Assembly: GCF_001702265.1 (NCBI RefSeq)
Contig: NZ_MAUE01000045.1
Coordinates: 521,767 to 585,766, forward strand
Direction of reading: 5' to 3'
From: Pseudomonas aylmerensis
GTDB lineage: Bacteria; Pseudomonadota; Gammaproteobacteria; Pseudomonadales; Pseudomonadaceae
DNA length: 64,000 nt
Shown: in pieces, positions 26,269-35,185 of the stretch
Layout of the letters: the number at the start of each line of letters is the position of its first letter
Position numbering within the stretch: position 1 is the stretch's first letter
Translations under genes and position numbers: made by a program
Notes under the pieces: generated by a model
Databases searched by the model: none
Told to the model about the DNA's origin: nothing
The model's input: the letters and a program-made list of their open reading frames with translations, nothing else

Positions 26269-28072
26269 TGGTTCCGCTCGTGACGTAGCGGCTACGGCGC
26301 CGCTTGTTGGTGTTGAGGGGTTCATTGAACAGGGCGTGCATGATCGACCAGGCAACATCGGCGTGACCGGTGGCGTCGGTGCGCGAAGCGCTGTAGGTCA
26401 CTTGGCCGCTGGTGGTGGTGCCGCGCTTGATGGTCAGGAACGCCTGGGCGATGTCGGTCCAGCCGGCGTCCCATTCGATGCGACTTCCCTGGATCGTGTC
26501 CTGGGCCTTGAGGACCAGTAGGTTTTTGGTCTCAAGGCTGTAATGGATCGGCGTGGCTTTCGGGTAAAAGTCGCGCACCAGGTCGAACACGCCATAGCCC
26601 ACGCCGGTGATGTCGATACCGATGTGCTGGACGTTGAAACGCTCGGTGAGCTTCTTGACCTGGGCGGCCTGGTAGTTGAACGAATGCCCCCGCCAGCTGT
26701 GCTTTTCCAGGATGCGGAATTTCGCCCCGGGTTCCAGCGGCGGGGCGATCACCACGCACGTGGCGTCGTCGCGGGTACGGCTCGGATCGTAGCCAAGCCA
26801 CACCGGGCTGTTGCCGAAAGGCCGGTCCAGTTCGGGGTTGTAGTCCTCCCACAACGACAGGTCGGAGTAGCAGCGCTCCAGGTCCTTGAGGCCGAATGCA
26901 CTTTGGCTGCTGTCGATGAACTTGCAGTAAAACAGCTGCTGGAATTTGTCTTCGTCGTACTCCAGCTGCAGCTGCTCGAGGTCGAACAGATCACAGCCGC
27001 CATCGATCGCATCCTGGATGGTGATGGTCTTGCGCCATTGGCCATCGGGACACAGGGCGCCCTGGGTGTAGGACGCCTCGGTAGGCCAGGTACCGCTGGC
27101 TTTCTTGCCACGTTTGCTGTTGCGGAATTCCTCGCCCGACCAGAACGGGTACGCCTGGTGCGACACCGCGCTGGGTGTCGAGAAGTAGGTTTTGCGCCAC
27201 TTCTTGTGGGTGCCCATGGCGCTGGCCACGGTGCTGAGTTTTTCGAAGTCGCGGATCCAGAAGTACTCATCCACATACACATGGCCATGGTAGCCCTGGG
27301 CGGTGCTGCTGTTGGTCGACAGGAAGCGCAGTTCGGCGCCGTTGCTGAGTGTGATCGGGTTGCCGGTCAGCTCGATGTCGAACCACTGTTTGGCAAACTG
27401 GATGATGTAGCTGCGGAAGATCTCCGATTGCGAGCGGCTGGCCGACAGGAACACCTGGTTATCGCCAGTCAGTACCGCGTCCATGAACGCTTCGCCGGCG
27501 AAGTAGTAGGTCAGACCGACCTGGCGGCTTTTGAGGATGTTGCGGATCCGGCTAGTCAGCGGGTTTTGCTTGGCCGCGAACAGTTCCTGCTGATAGCGGT
27601 ACATCTTGCTGATGAACTTATCCAGGAAGTCGACTTCGGTCAGCCCGCTGATGTCGTTCTTGGCCTTCTTTTCCTTCTTCCTGTCACCGCCTTCGCCACG
27701 GCTGGAGCGTTCGCCACGCGAGCGTTTGCGCGGTTCCTGGGGCTCGCCCAGGTCGTCGCCGTTCGATGTGGCCACAGGTGCGGGCTTGGCCGCTTGTTTC
27801 AGCAGGCGTTCGCGAACAACGGTCAGCCGATCCAGTTCGTTGAGGTCGTCTTTGGACAGGCTGCCCACTTTGTCCAGGAGCAGGGTGATTCGCCGTCCGA
27901 CAGCAGTCAGCGGTTCCTCGTCCGACAGCATGTCTTCCCACCCGCCCTGGCGGATCCAGTAGTAGACGATTCGGATGTTGGGCAGGTTGAGCTGCGCCTG
28001 AATTTCCTTGGCCTTACAGCGGCGCAGAAACAGGCGTTTGGCGGCTTCTTTAACTTCGGTCGAGTAGTACAT
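26015..28072 (-). CDS. Terminase large (ATPase) subunit, P2 gpP type, with overrun C-terminus
   Basis: 685 residues. An N-terminal HTH (AKEIQAQLNLPNIRIVYYWI) precedes the ATPase with the SRQVGLTYYF Walker A-like segment and GYDPSRTRDDATCVV nuclease-domain Asp. It cuts and pumps DNA into the head. The family's usual length is about 590 residues. The last 85 residues lie over the portal gene in another frame and are Arg/Ala-rich (GVSQRRRRDLQAASV), as expected of an out-of-frame read-through. The natural stop seems to have been lost just before the portal start. Confidence 0.85.
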   Translation of the reverse strand: MYYSTEVKEAAKRLFLRRCKAKEIQAQLNLPNIRIVYYWIRQGGWEDMLSDEEPLTAVGRRITLLLDKVGSLSKDDLNELDRLTVVRERLLKQAAKPAPVATSNGDDLGEPQEPRKRSRGERSSRGEGGDRKKEKKAKNDISGLTEVDFLDKFISKMYRYQQELFAAKQNPLTSRIRNILKSRQVGLTYYFAGEAFMDAVLTGDNQVFLSASRSQSEIFRSYIIQFAKQWFDIELTGNPITLSNGAELRFLSTNSSTAQGYHGHVYVDEYFWIRDFEKLSTVASAMGTHKKWRKTYFSTPSAVSHQAYPFWSGEEFRNSKRGKKASGTWPTEASYTQGALCPDGQWRKTITIQDAIDGGCDLFDLEQLQLEYDEDKFQQLFYCKFIDSSQSAFGLKDLERCYSDLSLWEDYNPELDRPFGNSPVWLGYDPSRTRDDATCVVIAPPLEPGAKFRILEKHSWRGHSFNYQAAQVKKLTERFNVQHIGIDITGVGYGVFDLVRDFYPKATPIHYSLETKNLLVLKAQDTIQGSRIEWDAGWTDIAQAFLTIKRGTTTSGQVTYSASRTDATGHADVAWSIMHALFNEPLNTNKRRRSRYVTSGTNAQATTQKAPNQPTSATTAAHASVHLRGTRTGAVRQHRRVPGGVSQRRRRDLQAASVAGGPGKAATRQRAPWRHSEVQAQLAAA

Positions 28073-28129
28073 GGGCCGCAGTCTATGCGGCGAAAACGCT
28101 GGAAACGCGGGGTTAAATTCCGTGATCCG

Positions 28130-28148
28130 CCTATATCGTGAATATAGG
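28130..28148. promoter_or_regulatory. 19-bp palindrome in the divergent late promoter region
   Basis: CCTATAT-CGTGA-ATATAGG is a perfect inverted repeat between the divergent terminase and scaffold genes. Late promoters for both directions must lie here, so the palindrome is a candidate regulator site. It does not match the TGT-N12-ACA pattern described for P2 Ogr. Confidence 0.5.
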
Positions 28149-28233
28149 AGAAACGCGCATTTGAACCGTTTGTTCGAGGGCTGACGGCTCCCTATCTTGG
28201 CGGCTCATTCAGCGATTGAGCGCAGTTAAACCC

Positions 28234-29154
28234 ATGCCCCGTTCCCTTGTTTCGTTCTGGAAACGTGTCGCCACCAGCGGAGCTACCGTTGATGGGCGCG
28301 TAATCCTTCCCCAGGAACTGCGCGACATCGCTGAAACCTACAAACCGTCCTTTTACACGGCGGTGATCTGGTGCGACCACGAACGATGGCCAGGCTCCCA
28401 CGGCACCGTCTACGCGGTGCGTCTGGTGGAAGAAGCCGAAGACCTGGAGCCCGGCGAAGTGGCGTTGGAAGCGCAATTGAAGCCCAACGACCGCCTGCTG
28501 TATCTGAATGACCAGGGCCAGAAGCTGTTCAGCAGCATCGAAATTACCCCGGACTTCCGTGGCAAGGGCAAAGCCTACCTGACTGGTTTGGGCGTTACCG
28601 ACCAGCCTGCCAGCGTGGGCACTCAGGAACTCTACTTCTCCCACAAGAACAACCGCGCCTCCTACTACGCCGCGTCGGTCGAGCTCGGCCGCCTGCAGGA
28701 CGACAGCCCAAACACCGCCGAAACCGGACTGATTGATGCCCTGACCGGCTTCTTCAAGCGTTTCGCTGCAGGTGCGCTGCCCACCGAAACCATTCCACCC
28801 AACACAGAGAGCAAACCCCCAATGGATGAAGCTACAGCAACGGCTTTGACGGCCCTGGTGGAGCAGCTGCTGGTTGTCGCTGCCGGCCTTCAAGCCGTCA
28901 TTGAGCCCGCCGCCGCCGATGCGCCTGAACCCGATCAAGACCTGATCGATGACGTCAGCACGGCCGTGGACGAGATCGTGGCCACCGCCGAGCAAGAGCG
29001 CGAATTCCGCCGCCAAAGCAAGGGCAACCAGTCCGTACTTGCCAAGCTGGATGCGCTGCAGAAGCAGTTCAGCGCCCTGCAGAACAACTCCACCGGTCGC
29101 CAGTTGCCGCGCAATCCTGGCCCGGTAACCACCGTCAAAAAGCGGGTGCTCTAA
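28234..29154 (+). CDS. Capsid scaffolding protein (P2 gpO type, with protease)
   Basis: 306 residues starting MPRSLVSFWKRVATSGATVD. The N-terminal half matches the gpO serine-protease/scaffold family (DGRVILPQELRDIAETY, VTDQPASVGTQEL). A helical, charged C-terminal half (EQEREFRRQSKGNQSVLAKL) is the scaffold part. It directs capsid size and processes head proteins. The start at 28234 is an ATG; an in-frame TTG lies 18 nt upstream. Confidence 0.88.
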   Translation: MPRSLVSFWKRVATSGATVDGRVILPQELRDIAETYKPSFYTAVIWCDHERWPGSHGTVYAVRLVEEAEDLEPGEVALEAQLKPNDRLLYLNDQGQKLFSSIEITPDFRGKGKAYLTGLGVTDQPASVGTQELYFSHKNNRASYYAASVELGRLQDDSPNTAETGLIDALTGFFKRFAAGALPTETIPPNTESKPPMDEATATALTALVEQLLVVAAGLQAVIEPAAADAPEPDQDLIDDVSTAVDEIVATAEQEREFRRQSKGNQSVLAKLDALQKQFSALQNNSTGRQLPRNPGPVTTVKKRVL

Positions 29155-29155
29155 C

Positions 29156-30175
29156 ATGGCCTATTCACTGAGCGCCTTTGGCGCCCAAATGTTCGCGGAG
29201 CTACAACTCGCCATCGCGGAAAGCTATGGCGTCGACCTGGCTACCAAGATGTTCAGCGTCGACCCGACCATTGCCCAGGAGCTGAACGACGCCATCACGG
29301 CTAAGTCGGACTTCCTGGAGCGGATCAACGTCATTCCGGTGACCGAGATCAAAGGCCAGAAGGTCTTCATTGGCGTGTCGGGTCCGGTCACAGGCCGCAC
29401 CAACACCAAGACCACCGATCGCGAAGCCAAAGATGCGTCGTCGCTGGATCAGGACACCTACGAGCTGTCGTCGACCGAGTCCGATGTGGGCCTGCCTTAC
29501 GCCAAGATCGATGCCTGGGCCAAGTTCCCGGACTTCCATCAGCGTTACTCCGCAGCGGTGCAGAAACAGATCGCGCTGGACCGCATTATGGTCGGCTTCC
29601 ATGGCACCCATGCTGCCGTGCAGACCGACATCGAAAAATACCCGATGCTGCAGGACGTCAACAAAGGCTGGCTGCAACAGGCTCGTGAGCAGATCCCTGC
29701 CCAGGTCCTCAAGGAAGGCAAGGTCGCCGGCAAGGTAACCCTCGGCGCCGGTGGCGACTATGCCAACCTCGATGCCCTGGTGCACGACACCAAACAGCTG
29801 GTGGACGAACGCCTGCGCGATGCCGGCGACCTGATCGCGATCATCGGCACAGACCTGCTGGCTGCTGACAAGGCCAAGCTGTATTCGAAGCAGGGGGACA
29901 CCCCGACCGAAAAAGAGCGCATCGAAGAAGCCCAGGTGATCGCCACCTACGGCGGCCTGCCGAGCTTTAGCGTGCCGTTCTTCCCGGTCAACGGCGTGGT
30001 CGTCACCAGTTGGGACAACCTTTCGATCTACTTCCAGGACTCCAGCTGGCGCAAGCAGACCGTCGACAATCCAAAGCGCTCCCGCGTTGAGGACTACAAC
30101 AGCCGCAATGAAGGTTATGTGATCGAGCAGTTGGAAAAGTTCGCCATGACCGAAAACGTGGAGCTTGTGGCGTGA
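29156..30175 (+). CDS. Major capsid protein (P2 gpN type)
   Basis: 339 residues starting MAYSLSAFGAQMFAELQLAI. Conserved family blocks are VIPVTEIKGQKVFIGVSGPV, DRIMVGFHGTHAAV and NEGYVIEQLEKFA. It forms the icosahedral shell after scaffold processing. It starts immediately after the scaffold stop and ends in a 4-nt overlap with the terminase small subunit. Confidence 0.92.
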   Translation: MAYSLSAFGAQMFAELQLAIAESYGVDLATKMFSVDPTIAQELNDAITAKSDFLERINVIPVTEIKGQKVFIGVSGPVTGRTNTKTTDREAKDASSLDQDTYELSSTESDVGLPYAKIDAWAKFPDFHQRYSAAVQKQIALDRIMVGFHGTHAAVQTDIEKYPMLQDVNKGWLQQAREQIPAQVLKEGKVAGKVTLGAGGDYANLDALVHDTKQLVDERLRDAGDLIAIIGTDLLAADKAKLYSKQGDTPTEKERIEEAQVIATYGGLPSFSVPFFPVNGVVVTSWDNLSIYFQDSSWRKQTVDNPKRSRVEDYNSRNEGYVIEQLEKFAMTENVELVA

Positions 30176-30897
30176 GTCTGGCCCTTGCGCACAAGCGCCG
30201 CACTATCGCGCTGGGAGGCGCCGCCATTACGGCGGCTGCCGTCTCCGCAGCGCTTCCTTACTCGCCGGCTGAAGCCCTGAGCAGCCCCGCCAATGCACGC
30301 AAGCACCTGCTGCTGCAGGAAGCGGCATTGGACCAGGACCTGGCGCGCATCAGCGCAATCAATGGCCTGGCTGGGCGCCAGGCGCTTAAGCGCGACGAGC
30401 TGCTGCCCAAGTACCAGGAATACGTCCAGCGCTATTGCGAGTCGGGTTTGGTCTTCCCAAATCGCGTTGCGGTGCAGGTGTTGGTCTGGCTGTTCGATAC
30501 CGCCCAGTTCGAAGACGCCCTGGAGCTGGCCGACGTCTTGATCGAGCAGGGCCAGCAGATGCCGGAGCGCTTCAAGCGCCGCGACATCCAGACCTTTGTC
30601 GCTGACGCCGTGTGTGAGTGGGCCTACGCCGAATACAAAGCCAACCGCAGCCCAGAGCCTTACCTCTCCGACCTGCTGCCCCTGGTTGACGGTGAATGGC
30701 AGCTGACGGAGCAGATCCCGAGCAAGTACCACAAGTTGATCGGCATACGCGCCATGGAGGCCGAGCAGTGGGAAACCGCGCTGAACCACCTGGAGCGCTC
30801 GACGGAGCTGTACGCCCAAGCCGGTAACGACACCCGTATCAAAAGGGTTCGCAAGGCCCTGGAAAAACAAGCGGCTGATACCCCGGCCACCGAATAA
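30172..30897 (+). CDS. Terminase small (endonuclease) subunit, P2 gpM type
   Basis: 241 residues with a GTG start (GTGA overlap with the capsid stop). HNRR-like YQEYVQRYCESG and WLFDTAQFEDALELADVLIE are family segments, with an EWAYAEYKANRSPEPYL tail region. In P2, gpM with gpP recognises and cleaves cos DNA. A cos site was not located by eye. Confidence 0.85.
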   Translation: MSLALAHKRRTIALGGAAITAAAVSAALPYSPAEALSSPANARKHLLLQEAALDQDLARISAINGLAGRQALKRDELLPKYQEYVQRYCESGLVFPNRVAVQVLVWLFDTAQFEDALELADVLIEQGQQMPERFKRRDIQTFVADAVCEWAYAEYKANRSPEPYLSDLLPLVDGEWQLTEQIPSKYHKLIGIRAMEAEQWETALNHLERSTELYAQAGNDTRIKRVRKALEKQAADTPATE

Positions 30898-30992
30898 CCG
30901 ACTACCCCCCCAGCGGGACCTGTGGAAGTGAGCCGCCCATTTATGGACCGTCCCACTGAAAACAGGCTCCCCGCCCTATTTGAGCGGTCAGC

Positions 30993-31454
30993 ATGAGCTT
31001 TTCAGGTAAACCCACCACCCTTGTGGAGCTGGCGATCGAGAATGACGGCTTCTGGCCGAACCTCGATGTGGCCGAGTTTCAGAAGGGCTATCGCCTGCCG
31101 GCGGAATACCTGGTGGAACTGCTGACGGCTGAATTGACCACGGCGATGACCGAGGTCAACAGCGACTTGGCCACGTGCAAAGCGCGTTGGCAGAACCAAG
31201 GTGTCACCACCTTGGAATCTGCTGACCCTATGGTGCTGCCCGAGCGCACATTTCAAGCAGCGACGTACAAACGCGCCGTTTACTGCAGGGCCAAAGCCAG
31301 CCTTTTGCCCCAGTTCGTGACCATCATCCGCCGCGACAGCGCTGAAAACCTTGGCAAGGAATTGCCCGATCGCCCGGAAACCTTCCTGGCATTCAGCCAA
31401 CAGGCTGTGCGCTCGCTGCAGGGCCGTGGCCGCATCACGGCGGCGTTGCTATGA
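30993..31454 (+). CDS. Head completion/stabilisation protein (P2 gpL type)
   Basis: 153 residues starting MSFSGKPTTLVELAIENDGF. The pattern FWPNLDVAEFQKGYRLPAEY is typical of gpL, which seals filled heads before tail joining. It lies in the canonical N-M-L order. Its stop overlaps the next start (ATGA). Confidence 0.85.
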   Translation: MSFSGKPTTLVELAIENDGFWPNLDVAEFQKGYRLPAEYLVELLTAELTTAMTEVNSDLATCKARWQNQGVTTLESADPMVLPERTFQAATYKRAVYCRAKASLLPQFVTIIRRDSAENLGKELPDRPETFLAFSQQAVRSLQGRGRITAALL

Positions 31455-31897
31455 ACAAGCTCCGCGCCCTGACCACCTACCTGATCGGCCTCGACCTGGT
31501 GCTGCCCGAGCAGATCGACAGTTGGGCCGAGCAGGTCAACCTGGACCTGATCTGGAAAGGCACCACCCAGGGCCTGCACATGGGCGATATGCGTTATCGC
31601 GCCGTAGTCGTGATCGAGCGATTTGCCGGCAACCCGGCCTTGTTGATGGCGCTCCTGGGCGGCTGGTTGGAATCCAACGATCCCGATCGGGACGACGACC
31701 TGCCAGCGCCGACGTTCGCTGTCGACCAGGTCACCCCGGACGAAGCAGATCTGGAACTGACCCTGGAGTTTGTCGAGGCACAGCACCTGGCAGAAGACCC
31801 CAACGGCAAGGTCGAGGCCTTCGGCAAAACGTGGGGCCTGGTCGACTTCGACCTGTGGATTGCTGAGCACGGGGAGGTGCGCGGCGGTGGCGCGTAG
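31451..31897 (+). CDS. Tail completion protein (P2 gpR type)
   Basis: 148 residues beginning MNKLRALTTYLIGLDLVLPE. The N-terminal pattern and the DLELTLEFVE block fit the P2 gpR tail completion family. gpR and gpS terminate the tail tube and enable head joining. It overlaps the gpL-like stop and the next GTG. Confidence 0.8.
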   Translation: MNKLRALTTYLIGLDLVLPEQIDSWAEQVNLDLIWKGTTQGLHMGDMRYRAVVVIERFAGNPALLMALLGGWLESNDPDRDDDLPAPTFAVDQVTPDEADLELTLEFVEAQHLAEDPNGKVEAFGKTWGLVDFDLWIAEHGEVRGGGA

Positions 31898-32567
31898 CAC
31901 TTTTGAACTGGACGTTCGCGGCCACCTGGGCGTTCGCGAACAACTGGCCCTGTTGAGCCTGCCCCCGCAGTTGCGCCGGCGTTTGCTCAACAACGTCACC
32001 AAGCGCGTGCGGACCATGAGCCGTAAGCGGATCCGCGAGCAGCGAAACTTGGACGGCTCGGCTTTCGAGGCCCGCAAGGGCGACGGCAAGGGCAAGAAGA
32101 AGATGGAAGCCGGCCTGGGCAAGTTGCTCCAGGTCACCAAAGTGAGCGAGGACTCCGCAACCCTGGGATGGCGTAACGGCCTGACTGGCTGGGTCGCCGC
32201 GCAGCAGCACCACGGCGCGACCGAGCGCCGTACAGCCGCGCAGATGCGCCGCTGGAACAAGGTGCCGGATGGCCTGGCCGCGACGGACAAACAGGCAAAA
32301 CGTCTGCGCCGCTTGGGCTTCAAGGTTCGCCAGAAGGGCAAGAAGAGCCTGTCCCGGCCATCCGTGGCATGGATTCAAGAACACGTGAACTACGCCAAGG
32401 CAGGCCTGCTGATACGCATCCTGTCCGACGAAAAGGCCGAGGGCAACGGCGCGCAAAGCTGGGAAATCACCCTGCCGAAACGCCAGTTCCTGGGCGTCAG
32501 TACCGACCGGGATACCAGCCTGCTGGTTAACCAGGTGCTGGCACAAATCCTCAACTCCCCTAAATAA
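31887..32567 (+). CDS. Virion morphogenesis / tail completion protein (P2 gpS type)
   Basis: 226 residues from a GTG at 31887 with GGAGG upstream, overlapping the gpR-like gene by 11 nt. The N-terminus VARSTFELDVRGHLGVREQL and the block RNLDGSAFEARKG match the phage virion morphogenesis family, with a basic middle region. It is longer than P2 gpS (about 150) because of a middle insertion. Confidence 0.8.
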   Translation: MARSTFELDVRGHLGVREQLALLSLPPQLRRRLLNNVTKRVRTMSRKRIREQRNLDGSAFEARKGDGKGKKKMEAGLGKLLQVTKVSEDSATLGWRNGLTGWVAAQQHHGATERRTAAQMRRWNKVPDGLAATDKQAKRLRRLGFKVRQKGKKSLSRPSVAWIQEHVNYAKAGLLIRILSDEKAEGNGAQSWEITLPKRQFLGVSTDRDTSLLVNQVLAQILNSPK

Positions 32568-32578
32568 CGAGGCCCTGC

Positions 32579-33694
32579 ATGGCACTTGGCAAAGTCAGCG
32601 TCAACAATCTCAACCTCGGCCAGGGTGCCGTGACTGAGATCGAGCGCTATTTCCTGTTCATCGGCCCCGGCGCAAAGAACGTCGGTAGCCTGATCGCCCT
32701 GAACACCGACAGCGACCTGGAAGCGGTCCTGGGCCAGCCCATCAGCGACCTGAAAACCCAAGTCGCGGCGGCCAAGGCCAATGGCGGCGACCGCTGGGCG
32801 TGCCTGGCGGCTCCGATTGCTGCCGATGGTGACTGGCTTGTCGCCCTGGAAAAGGCCCAGCAGCAGGGCTTTTCTGTGGAAGCCGTGGTGATCACCAAGC
32901 CGGTGGCCGCTGCTGCTGAACTCTCGGCCATGCATGACGCCGCGATCGCCGTCAGCAACACCTACGGCCGTCGTGTGTTCGTGATGGCCAGCACCGCCGG
33001 CATCACTGCAGAACAGACCTGGTCGGACTACCTGGCCCAGCAAAAGGCGATCACCAAAGACCTGGCTGCACCGCGTGTCCTGGTCGTGCCCCAATTGCAC
33101 GGCAATGACCTGGGCGTCCTGGCTGGGCGCCTGGCGAACGCCGCCGTCAGCATTGCTGACAGCCCGATGCGCGTGGCCAGCGGCGCGGTATTGGCCCTGG
33201 GCAGCGTTCCCAAAGACAAAGACGGCCTACCCCTGCCATCGGCCATCCGATCGGAACTCGACAAGGCGCGTTTCTCAGTCTCGCAAACCTACCCCGACTA
33301 CCCGGGCGTGTTCTGGGGCGACGGCAACATGCTCGATGCGCCGGCGAGCGACTTCCAGGTGGTTGAGTACCTGCGGTTGGCCGACAAGGCTGCTCGCCAG
33401 GTGCGCCCGTTGCTGATCCTGCGCGTTGCTGATCGGCGCCTGAACAACACGGCCAACAGCATGGCGGCCGCAATCAGCGCGTTTATGAAGCCGCTGCGCG
33501 TGATGGCCAAGTCCACGACCTTCGCCGGCCAGGTGTTCCCGGGCGAGATCGAATTGCCCAAAGACGGCGACATCCAATTGGTCTGGCACACCAAAACCAA
33601 GGTGGAGGTGTACATCAAGATCAAGCCCCTCAATTGCCCGAAAGACCTCACGGCGAACATCGCCCTGGACCTTTCCAACGACGATTCGGAGTAA
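32579..33694 (+). CDS. Tail sheath protein (DUF2586 type)
   Basis: 371 residues starting MALGKVSVNNLNLGQGAVTE. It resembles the DUF2586 family that takes the sheath position in phiO18P-type phages instead of P2 gpFI. The GVFWGDGNMLDAPASDFQVV segment and the C-terminal IKIKPLNCPKDLTANIALDL strand fit a sheath C-terminal domain. It would form the contractile outer tube; the assignment rests on family recall and position. Confidence 0.78.
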   Translation: MALGKVSVNNLNLGQGAVTEIERYFLFIGPGAKNVGSLIALNTDSDLEAVLGQPISDLKTQVAAAKANGGDRWACLAAPIAADGDWLVALEKAQQQGFSVEAVVITKPVAAAAELSAMHDAAIAVSNTYGRRVFVMASTAGITAEQTWSDYLAQQKAITKDLAAPRVLVVPQLHGNDLGVLAGRLANAAVSIADSPMRVASGAVLALGSVPKDKDGLPLPSAIRSELDKARFSVSQTYPDYPGVFWGDGNMLDAPASDFQVVEYLRLADKAARQVRPLLILRVADRRLNNTANSMAAAISAFMKPLRVMAKSTTFAGQVFPGEIELPKDGDIQLVWHTKTKVEVYIKIKPLNCPKDLTANIALDLSNDDSE

Positions 33695-33700
33695 TCCCGT

Positions 33701-34150
33701 ATGTCCCGTATTGGCGGTAAAAACTTCGACATCAACCTGGGCGACCTGCAGATCCATGTTGAAAGCTGCACCCTGGACATCACCGATAACACTGCCGTGG
33801 CGCAATCCCGGGGTGTGCCCAACGGGCACGTCGACGGCGATGTGTCGTGCAGCGGTGAATTCGAATTCGACACCAGCAACTTCAACTTGCTGATCGAGGC
33901 CGCCCGTACTGCCGGCAGCTTCCGCCAGTTGGAGCCCTTCGACTCGGTGTTCTTTGCCAAGGCCGGCGACGAAGAGCTGCGCATCGAGGCCTTCGGCTGC
34001 AAGTTGAAGGTATCCAGCCTGCTGAGCGTCGACCCTAAGGGCGGCGAGAAGTCCAAGCACAAGGTGCCTTTTGACGTCACCAGCCCCGACTTTATCCGCG
34101 TCAACGGCGTGCCGTACCTGGCTGCAGCCGAGATCGAGGGGCTTCGCTGA
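33701..34150 (+). CDS. Tail tube protein (DUF2597 type)
   Basis: 149 residues starting MSRIGGKNFDINLGDLQIHV. It is beta-rich and directly follows the sheath gene, as tube genes do. It matches the DUF2597-type small tail protein of the same phage branch. It overlaps the next ATG by one base. Confidence 0.75.
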   Translation: MSRIGGKNFDINLGDLQIHVESCTLDITDNTAVAQSRGVPNGHVDGDVSCSGEFEFDTSNFNLLIEAARTAGSFRQLEPFDSVFFAKAGDEELRIEAFGCKLKVSSLLSVDPKGGEKSKHKVPFDVTSPDFIRVNGVPYLAAAEIEGLR

Positions 34151-34362
34151 TGGGCGATTGGCTCGACGACGCAAAGAAGATCGAGGAGTTGGAGCGCGAA
34201 CGGTCGATTCAGGCCCAGCTCGCTCGGCCACGCCCTTCAGGGCCCAGCCTGATCGACTGCATTGACTGCGACTACGAAATACCTGCAGCGCGCCGAGCGT
34301 TGGAAGGCATTACCCGTTGCGTCCCGTGCCAATCCGTTTTTGAGAAAGGACAGCGCCGATGA
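34150..34362 (+). CDS. TraR/DksA-type C4 zinc-finger protein
   Basis: 70 residues. The C4 finger is CIDCDYEIPAARR, then RCVPCQ, preceded by a helical N-terminus with MGDWLDDAKKIEELERER. TraR-like phage proteins bind the RNA polymerase secondary channel and mimic DksA/ppGpp. In a P2-like late operon it may favour phage late transcription; its stop overlaps the following start (ATGA). Confidence 0.82.
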   Translation: MGDWLDDAKKIEELERERSIQAQLARPRPSGPSLIDCIDCDYEIPAARRALEGITRCVPCQSVFEKGQRR

Positions 34363-34655
34363 CCGCACGCGCCAAGCCCAAAGGCACCCTGGAAAGCCGC
34401 TTCGCTGTGCTTGAACACCGCGTCAGCGACCTGGAAGAACGCCACGAAACCGTGCCAACCCGAGTCACGCGGTTGGAAGGTGAGTTCGAACACATGGCTG
34501 TGCAGCTCTCGGATCTGAACGATGGCCAGCGAGAGCTGACCGCCACCGTGTCCGACATCGGTACCAAGGTCACGCGCATGTTGGCGGTACTGACCGTGCT
34601 GGGCGTGGTCGCGCAGATGGTCGGGCCGGCGCTGTTGCGGATCCTGTTCCCATGA
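34359..34655 (+). CDS. Coiled-coil protein with C-terminal membrane helix (holin-like)
   Basis: 98 residues. A coiled-coil N-terminal part (ESRFAVLEHRVSDLEERHE) is followed by one membrane segment (MLAVLTVLGVVAQMVGPALL). The topology recalls XhlA-type holin-associated proteins, and it directly precedes the lysozyme gene in ATGA overlap. A role in membrane permeabilisation is inferred. Confidence 0.65.
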   Translation: MTARAKPKGTLESRFAVLEHRVSDLEERHETVPTRVTRLEGEFEHMAVQLSDLNDGQRELTATVSDIGTKVTRMLAVLTVLGVVAQMVGPALLRILFP

Positions 34656-35185
34656 GCCTGCGCGGCAAGATCGCCGCCGGTGGCATCACGCTCTGCAGCT
34701 CTGCATTGGTCGTGTTCTTGGGCACTTGGGAAGGTAACGGCCAGAACACCGTGTACGCGGACAAGTTGGCCCGTGGCCTGCCGACCGTGTGCAAGGGCAT
34801 CACCCGTTACACCAGTCCGTACCCTCTGATTGTGGGTGACTACTGGTCGCCGGCGCGCTGCGCCGAGGTGGAGCAACTGGTGGTCGAGAAAGGCCAACTG
34901 GCGTTGGCCGACTGCCTGACCAATCCGGCGATCGGGCAGAAGACCTTCGACGCTCTGAGCAGTCACGGCCACAACTTTGGTACGCCCAGCACCTGTGCCA
35001 GTCGCGCCGTGGGCCTGATCAATGCCGGCAAGATCGCTGAAGGCTGCAAGGCGCTTGCCTGGGGGCCGGATGGTAAGAGTCCGGTTTGGGCTTCGGTCAC
35101 CGACGCCCAGGGCCGTAAACGGTTTGTGCCAGGCCTGCACGCTCGCCGGCGTGCCGAAGCGGCGATGTGCGCGGAGGGCTTGTGA
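34652..35185 (+). CDS. Phage lysozyme (GH24 type, SAR-like N-terminus)
   Basis: 177 residues. A weakly hydrophobic N-terminal helix (GGITLCSSALVVFLGT) suggests a signal-arrest-release endolysin. The active-site Glu27 (TWEGNGQNT), a likely Asp37 and Thr45 (LPTVCKGIT) match the E-D-T arrangement, with spacing slightly longer than in phage 21 R. It cleaves peptidoglycan to release progeny and overlaps the i-spanin start (TGATG). Confidence 0.8.
   Translation: MSLRGKIAAGGITLCSSALVVFLGTWEGNGQNTVYADKLARGLPTVCKGITRYTSPYPLIVGDYWSPARCAEVEQLVVEKGQLALADCLTNPAIGQKTFDALSSHGHNFGTPSTCASRAVGLINAGKIAEGCKALAWGPDGKSPVWASVTDAQGRKRFVPGLHARRRAEAAMCAEGL

Noticed and set aside
26543..28141. 532-residue plus-strand frame opposite the terminase
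   Set aside because: Antisense shadow; no ribosome site or family motif, and terminase motifs are unambiguous.
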